A stretch of DNA of 9,637 nt from NCBI GenBank assembly GCA_024641805.1, contig JAHECJ010000043.1, positions 1 to 9,637 of the forward strand, in the 5' to 3' direction. Positions 5,407 through 9,637 of this stretch are shown here, piece after piece. Positions within the stretch are counted from its first letter, which is position 1. Each line of letters opens with the position of its first letter. Position numbers and translations under genes: made by a program. The notes below the pieces were generated by a model, which ran no database searches, was not told the origin of the DNA, and saw nothing but the letters and a program-made list of their open reading frames with translations. This DNA is from Desulfococcus sp. (GTDB taxonomy: Bacteria; Desulfobacterota; Desulfobacteria; Desulfobacterales; Desulfosalsimonadaceae).

Positions 5407-6702
5407 TTATTCTTTCTGGAATGTTTCTTTCATGAACAAAGTGCTGGCAAATGCGACCACGGCGGCAAACAGCAAAACAAGCAGGAGTGTTGAGTAGCCT
5501 TCGGCAGAATAGGAACCAGCTTCCGTTTTTGGATAAGCGTCCAGCACTTTTCCCAGAAGGGGCATGAATACGGCGCCGCCGAGAAAAGGAAACAGGTTGA
5601 CCGCCCCCACTGAAGTGCCTGCGATCTGGACCGGGAAAAGTTCTTTTGCAGTAGTAAACCCGATGATTACGATCGCGGAGGAGCTGATGGAAAATATCAG
5701 GAAAAATATATACAGCAAAAATTTTGTAAAATCGGATTGAAATAAAAAAAGCAGACAAATATCTATCGTTAAAAGAAGGGAGCATGCCATCAGGGGAATT
5801 TTTCTGCTTTTTACCAATTTGTCGGATATCAGACCGATCATCGGACTGCCGATGATCATGCCAAGTGCGATCATGCTTAGGACAGCGCCAGTCTCGGCCC
5901 GTGACAGGTTATAAACGTGCATCAGGAAAGGTCCGCCCCACAGGGCCCCGAATCCGAAGAAAATTCCGCAGTCAAAAAAGAACCAGACTGCTACCGGCCA
6001 GAAATGTTTTTCCGACAGCACGCGTTTGAGGCCTTCGAATAATGAGATTTGGTGAATATCGCCAGACGCTTCCGTTTTCAGATTATCAGTGGTATTTAGC
6101 GGCGGCCAGCCTTTATCTCGGGGATGATCCCGGACAACCAGCCAACTCAACCCAGCGATAACAATTGTGCATGCGCCAATCAGTTCAAATGACAACCGCC
6201 ATCCGAAGCGTATGGTCATAAAGGCAAGAACGCCGGTAGCAGCAAAAACGCCGATGCCACCCACTGCATTTAACAGACCCGCCATAAATGCGAATTCATG
6301 CGGGCGAAACCACTGGGAAAGAATTTTCATAGTCGGGATAAAGACCATGGAAACCCCGAAACCCACCAAAATGCGCCCGACAAAAGCGGTTTCGATATTC
6401 GGGGCCAAGCCGAAGAGAATGCTGCCGACAGCGGCAATCAACAGGAAAAAAGTGACGGTTTTTCTAGGCCCGATGGAGTCGGAAAGAAGTCCTGCCGGCA
6501 GCTGCATGATTGCGTAGCAGTAAAAATAAATGGAACCGAGAAGCCCGAGGGTGCCTGCGGTGGTGCTAAATTCCATGATCAGGTTATCCGCGACAACGGA
6601 AAGGGAAAGGCGGTGAAAATAGACCAGAAGATACCCGAATGCGAGAATCAGAAAAATAAGCATCCGAAAACGCAGTAATTGTTTAATTTGATACGGGTTC
6701 AT
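5407..6702 (-). CDS. Major facilitator superfamily transporter
   Basis: Inner-membrane secondary transporter of 431 residues with twelve predicted membrane segments: about 12-30, 48-70, 82-100, 104-127, 138-162, 171-190, then a cytoplasmic loop to about 232, and 235-257, 270-292, 302-321, 326-350, 361-387 and 404-424. MFS motif A between helices 2 and 3 reads GLLSDSIGPRK (71-81), with a related GLISDKLVKSRK at the matching site in the second half (290-301). The helix 1 text FGYLLVYFHRLSLSV is like MFS_1-family carriers of Desulfobacterota, but the substrate cannot be read from sequence. The frame stays open up to 6822, but that would run through a terminator and into the tRNA gene. The start must be the ATG at 6702 or the in-frame ATG at 6711; neither has a good ribosome binding site. 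The promoter is not evident. Confidence 0.85.
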   Translation of the reverse strand: MNPYQIKQLLRFRMLIFLILAFGYLLVYFHRLSLSVVADNLIMEFSTTAGTLGLLGSIYFYCYAIMQLPAGLLSDSIGPRKTVTFFLLIAAVGSILFGLAPNIETAFVGRILVGFGVSMVFIPTMKILSQWFRPHEFAFMAGLLNAVGGIGVFAATGVLAFMTIRFGWRLSFELIGACTIVIAGLSWLVVRDHPRDKGWPPLNTTDNLKTEASGDIHQISLFEGLKRVLSEKHFWPVAVWFFFDCGIFFGFGALWGGPFLMHVYNLSRAETGAVLSMIALGMIIGSPMIGLISDKLVKSRKIPLMACSLLLTIDICLLFLFQSDFTKFLLYIFFLIFSISSSAIVIIGFTTAKELFPVQIAGTSVGAVNLFPFLGGAVFMPLLGKVLDAYPKTEAGSYSAEGYSTLLLVLLFAAVVAFASTLFMKETFQKE

Positions 6703-6738
6703 GATAATCATCACAATTTGTTGAACTTTTATAACTTC

Positions 6739-6781
6739 AAAAACAAAAAAACGGTTAAAAGCATCAAATGCTGTAACCGTT
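6739..6781 (-). terminator. Intrinsic terminator of the tRNA-Phe gene
   Basis: On the minus strand AACGGTTA (6781-6774) pairs with TAACCGTT (6757-6750). Inside, AGCAT pairs with ATGCT around a three-base loop, with a small internal bulge. Directly after come six Ts, a G and five more Ts. It lies 8 bases past the CCA end of the tRNA and separates it from the transporter gene. Confidence 0.88.
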
Positions 6782-6789
6782 AGTTTGTA

Positions 6790-6865
6790 TGGTGCCGAGG
6801 GACAGAATCGAACTGCCGACACGGGGATTTTCAGTCCCCTGCTCTACCGACTGAGCTACCTCGGC
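6790..6865 (-). tRNA. tRNA-Phe (GAA anticodon), CCA encoded
   Basis: The minus strand folds as a 76-base cloverleaf. Acceptor GCCGAGG pairs with CCTCGGC; the D arm is GCTC/GAGC; the anticodon stem GGGGA/TCCCC encloses the loop CTGAAAA with anticodon GAA at 6832-6830; the T arm is GGCAG/CTGTC with loop TTCGATT. The discriminator is A and the CCA is encoded in the DNA (6792-6790). It reads UUC and UUU. It has its own promoter (6885-6911) and terminator (6739-6781), so it is an independent single-tRNA unit between rsmE and the transporter gene. Confidence 0.97.
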
Positions 6866-6884
6866 TCGAAAAAGTATTTGTTGT

Positions 6885-6911
6885 ATTATGAAAAACCGAT
6901 ACCCCTGTCAA
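6885..6911 (-). promoter_or_regulatory. Sigma-70 promoter of tRNA-Phe
   Basis: On the minus strand a consensus -35 TTGACA (6911-6906) is followed by CATAAT (6890-6885) at 15 bases, or TAATAC (6888-6883) at the ideal 17. Transcription would begin around 6878-6876, about a dozen bases before the mature tRNA 5' end at 6865. The -35 box starts 8 bases after the rsmE stop codon. Confidence 0.7.
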
Positions 6912-6918
6912 GGGTTTT

Positions 6919-7659
6919 TTAACGCATATCACCAAATAGATGTTGGATTAATGTACAGGCGGAAATTGAAGCGGTTTCCGCCCGTAAGATTCTAGGACCT
7001 AAAGAGGCGCTGATAAATCCCGCAGATTTCGCCAACTCTATCTCTTTATTGGAAAATCCTCCTTCAGGGCCTAACAGGACAAAAAGTTGCGATGGTTTCG
7101 GGTCTGACGGAAGCAATGTTTGGCCCATCGGAGCAGTTTCATTTTCATAAAAAATAATTTTTAAATCAAAGCCGCTGCTTTCTTCAATCGCATGTTGAAA
7201 GGAAACCGGGGATACAATTTCTGGGACCCGGGTTCTTCGGCATTGTTTCACCGCTTCTTTTGCAATCACTTCCCACCGCTGGATTCTGGAATCCATTTTC
7301 CGGACGTCTGGCTGCGGGACAGAGTATTCACTGACGACCGGAATCCATTTCGCGATACCGATTTCTGTCAGGTGACGGATCAGCATATCCATTTTCTTAT
7401 CTTTTAAATATCCCTGGCCAACCGTTATATAAACAGGAGATTCGGCAACAGTTGCGTACTTTTTGACAACGGAAACCGTTACCTGATTTTTTGAGGAACT
7501 GATGATTTCAGCTTCGTATTCCATTCCGCCACCGTCAACGATTACAATATGATCCTTAGGTTTTAATCGGAAAACCTTTGCGATATGATGGGCATCCTGA
7601 CCTTCAATGACAGGAAATTCCTTGATAATTTCGGAATGTTCGACAAAGAACCGTTTCAT
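6919..7659 (-). CDS. rsmE: 16S rRNA m3U1498 methyltransferase RsmE
   Basis: SPOUT-class methyltransferase that methylates N3 of U1498 in 16S rRNA within the assembled small subunit. The length, 246 residues, is normal. Residues 1-70 form the PUA-like RNA-binding domain (RFFVEHSEII, DAHHIAKVFRLKPKD). The knotted SAM domain follows: QGYLKDKKMDMLIRHLTEIG at 82-101, RW..IAKEAVKQCRRTRVP at 128-146, LLGPEGGFSNKE at 195-206, and LGPRILRAETA at 220-230; the last two form the cofactor pocket in the trefoil knot. The ATG has only a distant GGAG, 14 bases upstream, but the MKRFFV opening fits the family. The prmA gene often found beside rsmE is not here. The stop codon is followed at once by the tRNA-Phe promoter, and a CCCT/AGGG hairpin around that -35 box may also end the rsmE message. 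Confidence 0.95.
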   Translation of the reverse strand: MKRFFVEHSEIIKEFPVIEGQDAHHIAKVFRLKPKDHIVIVDGGGMEYEAEIISSSKNQVTVSVVKKYATVAESPVYITVGQGYLKDKKMDMLIRHLTEIGIAKWIPVVSEYSVPQPDVRKMDSRIQRWEVIAKEAVKQCRRTRVPEIVSPVSFQHAIEESSGFDLKIIFYENETAPMGQTLLPSDPKPSQLFVLLGPEGGFSNKEIELAKSAGFISASLGPRILRAETASISACTLIQHLFGDMR

Positions 7660-7981
7660 TTTTGTGCGGTATGCTCCAGGATTTTTTTAAAAATTTAGGA
7701 TGGTTTCAATCCCTGTGCTTTTAATGCCTCAAACGATAATGTTTCGGAAAAACTGAAAACATAATATATTAAATAATTATTTTGTAAATTATAATTGTTT
7801 TGAGTCGATCATGTGCTTTTTAATGTCATTTAAAATCCTCATGTTTTGAGGTTTTATAAAGGTTTACAAGCAACCAATTCCCTTGACACCCAAAGTCCCT
7901 TATGGTAGTTAAATGGCGTAATATTCTGTTAATTTAGAATGTCTGGATTCATTAACCCGACTTCAGACCAGGGGGTTTTTA
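7660..7981. other. AT-rich divergent intergenic region between rsmE and the acidic-protein gene
   Basis: 322 bases with no supportable gene. Bases 7761-7798 are almost pure A/T and include TATAAT-like words on both strands, so they may hold the rsmE promoter or act as UP-element-like or curved DNA. A small hairpin, CCTCA (7837-7841) with TGAGG (7847-7851) followed by TTTTAT, is terminator-like on the plus strand but has no gene before it. A plus-strand promoter candidate is listed separately. Confidence 0.6.
7883..7911 (+). promoter_or_regulatory. Candidate promoter of the acidic-protein gene
   Basis: A consensus -35 TTGACA (7883-7888) is followed at 17 bases by TAGTTA (7906-7911), a poor -10 box. 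The leader to the ATG at 7982 would be about 64 bases and contains a weak dyad ATTCT/AGAAT (7923-7940). The -35 box is convincing; the -10 box is not. Confidence 0.4.
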
Positions 7982-8662
7982 ATGACCGAAAATCACAATA
8001 CCGGCCATGACGATCAAAAACGGAATTCGGCTGAAGATAAAAATGAAAAAAATTCTTCCGAAACGGATTCAACCATTATTGAATTATCAGACATTGCTAT
8101 CGGGATAACCCCCGAAGATGATGCAATTGTGGAACTGACCGAAGAGATTATCGGCGAGGCATTTGTTGGTTTTTCAGGGGCAACCAGCGATGTCTTCCAT
8201 AAGGATGAGAGAGTGCTGGACCTTTCTGAAAATCTTTCGGGTACTGATATATCTCCTGATCAGACCGAACCCGACAGGATGTCGGAAAGCCATGAACCGG
8301 ATGATCTTTCCGGTGGAAGAGATATAGAAGAAGACAATCTTGAAGACGATATCAGCCGGGAACTTGATAATTATTTCGGGACTGACGATGATAAACCAAT
8401 AACTGAAGAAACCACTTTAATCGCTCCGCAGTCACCGCCGGTTGAAGATAAAGTCCGGCCGTCTGCTGATGATGAAGCGCAGAAACTGGACGAAGTCAGG
8501 ATCTCTTCCGGCCAACTGGATGACGCTATCGAGAGAGTGATCCGCAAGATGTTTGCCGAAAAAATCAACAGAATTCTGGATGACGTGATTGAAAGAACCG
8601 TCTCCGATGAGATAAGTCAGTTAAAGGACTATCTTCTCGGCGTTTCCGGTAAACATAAGTAG
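7982..8662 (+). CDS. Acidic, largely disordered protein with repeated C-terminal helix; PopZ-like layout
   Basis: I do not recognise this 226-residue protein as a named family. It has no signal peptide, membrane segment or cysteine. Residues 1-170 are rich in Asp, Glu, Ser and Thr and low in hydrophobics, so probably disordered. They hold three copies of a short motif: IIELSD (32-37), IVELTE (49-54) and VLDLSE (78-83), which look like linear binding motifs. Residues 174-220 should be helical and amphipathic and contain a 20-residue repeat: LDDAIERVI at 179-187 and LDDVIERTV at 199-207. An acidic linker before a C-terminal helical oligomerisation block resembles polar organising protein PopZ and related deltaproteobacterial proteins; this is an analogy of layout, not shown homology. 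The start has AGGGGG six bases upstream. It is a single gene closed by a terminator before valS. Function unknown. Confidence 0.85.
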   Translation: MTENHNTGHDDQKRNSAEDKNEKNSSETDSTIIELSDIAIGITPEDDAIVELTEEIIGEAFVGFSGATSDVFHKDERVLDLSENLSGTDISPDQTEPDRMSESHEPDDLSGGRDIEEDNLEDDISRELDNYFGTDDDKPITEETTLIAPQSPPVEDKVRPSADDEAQKLDEVRISSGQLDDAIERVIRKMFAEKINRILDDVIERTVSDEISQLKDYLLGVSGKHK

Positions 8663-8668
8663 CTATAT

Positions 8669-8684
8669 CCTGATATTTATCAGG
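8669..8684 (+). other. Small hairpin after the acidic-protein gene
   Basis: CCTGAT (8669-8674) pairs with ATCAGG (8679-8684) around ATTT, six bases after the stop. The following T-run is short (TAGTTTTAT), so it may be a weak first terminator or a 3'-end stabiliser ahead of the strong terminator at 8712. Confidence 0.4.
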
Positions 8685-8711
8685 TAGTTTTATAACAATT
8701 CAGTCAACTAT

Positions 8712-8737
8712 AAAGGGGTTCGTTTGATCCCCTTTTT
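8712..8737 (+). terminator. Strong intrinsic terminator between the acidic-protein gene and valS
   Basis: AAAGGGGTTC (8712-8721) pairs with GATCCCCTTT (8726-8735) around GTTT with a single T-T mismatch, followed by a run of Ts and then TATTTAATTTTC. It ends the acidic-protein message 45 bases before the valS start, leaving little room for a separate valS promoter. Confidence 0.85.
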
Positions 8738-8781
8738 ATTTAATTTTCAAATCGATGGATCAAATCGTACAGGAAGAAAGA

Positions 8782-9637
8782 ATGGATTCGATTTTAAGCA
8801 AAGGGTATGAACCGCATGAGGTTGAAGGCAAATGGTATTCATACTGGGAAGAAAACAGATTGTTTGCGGCCGCTGAAGATGAAAACAAAAATAGTTATTC
8901 CATAGTGATCCCTCCGCCGAATGTCACCGGCGTTTTACATATGGGGCATTCCCTTAATATTACCCTTCAGGATATCCTGTGCCGGTATCGACGATTGTGC
9001 GGTGATAATGTGTTGTGGATGCCGGGAACCGATCACGCCGGTATTGCCACCCAAAATGTGGTTGAAAGGGATTTGGCCGCCAACGGCATCGACCGGCATC
9101 AGCTGGGCCGTGAAAAATTTATTGAAAAGGTCTGGGAATGGCGAAAAATTTATGGGAGCGCCATCATTAACCAGTTAAAAAAACTGGGTGCTTCATGCGA
9201 CTGGCAGCGTGAACGGTTTACAATGGATGAAGGGCTGTCCCGGGCAGTCAAAAAAGTTTTTGTTCAGCTCTATGAAGAAGGGTTGATTTACAGAGGTAAT
9301 TACATCATTAACTGGTGTCCCAGGTGCATGACTGCTTTGGCAGATCTGGAGGTCGAGCACGAGGAACATGATGGGCATCTCTATCATATTCAATATCCTG
9401 TTGCGGGGAGTAAAACAGGTCCGATCGTCGCAACGACACGTCCGGAAACCATGCTGGGGGATACCGCGGTGGCAGTACATCCGGAAGACACCCGGTATGA
9501 ATATCTCGCAGGCAGGCAGGTGGATTTGCCGCTGACCGGTAGGAAGATTCCGGTTATTTTTGATAAATATGTGGATATGGAATTCGGAACCGGTGCGCTG
9601 AAAATCACACCGGCTCATGATCCGAATGACTTTGAGG
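8782..9637 (+). CDS. valS: Valine--tRNA ligase, 5' part
   Basis: Charges tRNA-Val with valine and edits mischarged threonine. The first 285 residues are present; the frame is open at the window end, so the rest of the editing domain, the KMSKS loop and the anticodon and coiled-coil domains lie outside. The class I signature HMGH is at 53-56, after PPPNVTGVL. It is followed by WMPGTDHAGIATQ and later NWCPRCMTALADLEVE, a typical ValRS segment. The CP1 editing domain starts with ATTRPETMLGDTAV (T218-T219-R220) and GTGALKITPAHDPNDFE near the end, with the conserved Asp that holds the amino group of the wrong amino acid. I chose the ATG at 8782, which has AGGA seven bases upstream and gives the usual short N-terminus. 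An in-frame ATG at 8755 would add nine residues but has no ribosome binding site. Confidence 0.95.
   Translation, partial: MDSILSKGYEPHEVEGKWYSYWEENRLFAAAEDENKNSYSIVIPPPNVTGVLHMGHSLNITLQDILCRYRRLCGDNVLWMPGTDHAGIATQNVVERDLAANGIDRHQLGREKFIEKVWEWRKIYGSAIINQLKKLGASCDWQRERFTMDEGLSRAVKKVFVQLYEEGLIYRGNYIINWCPRCMTALADLEVEHEEHDGHLYHIQYPVAGSKTGPIVATTRPETMLGDTAVAVHPEDTRYEYLAGRQVDLPLTGRKIPVIFDKYVDMEFGTGALKITPAHDPNDFE

Noticed and set aside
5315..5785. Minus-strand open frame of 156 codons at the end of the MFS gene
   Set aside because: It overlaps the transporter in another frame and runs into the terminator; its Arg/Cys-rich sequence is typical of an out-of-frame reading.
6703..6822. Longer N-terminus for the MFS transporter, starting at 6822
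   Set aside because: It would be encoded by the tRNA-Phe 3' half and its terminator; the first transmembrane helix begins only after the ATG at 6702.
7837..7851. CCTCA/TGAGG hairpin with TTTTAT as the terminator of a small RNA
   Set aside because: No promoter or structured RNA could be recognised at a suitable distance before it on the plus strand.
8755..8781. ATG at 8755 as the valS start
   Set aside because: It is in frame but has no Shine-Dalgarno sequence, while the ATG at 8782 has one and fits the family's N-terminus.

Overview
The window looks like chromosomal DNA from an anaerobic, probably sulfate-reducing, member of the Desulfobacterota (Desulfobacterales-like). This is inferred mainly from an alternative siroheme-dependent heme b pathway (ahbC-hemB-ahbD), which is typical of sulfate reducers and archaea, and from a candidate short repeat of a kind I recall from Desulfobacterales genomes. 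I ran no database search, so the taxon is a judgement.

Layout. On the minus strand, reading right to left, ahbC (1642-2832), hemB (632-1609) and the 5' part of ahbD (1-477, cut by the window edge) form a heme-biosynthesis operon. A candidate 147-bp MITE-like element sits between hemB and ahbD; its ends supply the hemB stop codon and part of the ahbD ribosome binding site. A perfect 10-bp dyad lies upstream of ahbC. Next, also on minus, is a large ClpX-like AAA+ ATPase (3015-4814) that lacks the zinc-binding domain but keeps the ClpP-docking IGF loop. Its long C-terminal extension appears to contain a degenerate second copy of the AAA lid. Its promoter is so close to the ATG that the mRNA should be nearly leaderless.

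A dodecin without the flavin-stacking tryptophan (5056-5265, plus) follows, then a bidirectional terminator and a 12-helix MFS transporter (5407-6702, minus). A tRNA-Phe(GAA) gene (6790-6865, minus) has its own strong promoter and terminator. Upstream of it is rsmE (6919-7659, minus).

After an AT-rich intergenic region (7660-7981) come two plus-strand genes: a very acidic, mostly disordered protein of 226 residues with a repeated C-terminal helix, and the 5' part of valS (8782 to the window end), separated by a strong terminator.

How the genes fit together. HemB makes porphobilinogen, the tetrapyrrole precursor. The siroheme branch then yields 12,18-didecarboxysiroheme, which AhbC converts to Fe-coproporphyrin III and AhbD to heme b. 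The tRNA-Phe, RsmE and ValRS genes are translation housekeeping. The ClpX-like ATPase, the acidic protein and the candidate repeat are the least described parts.
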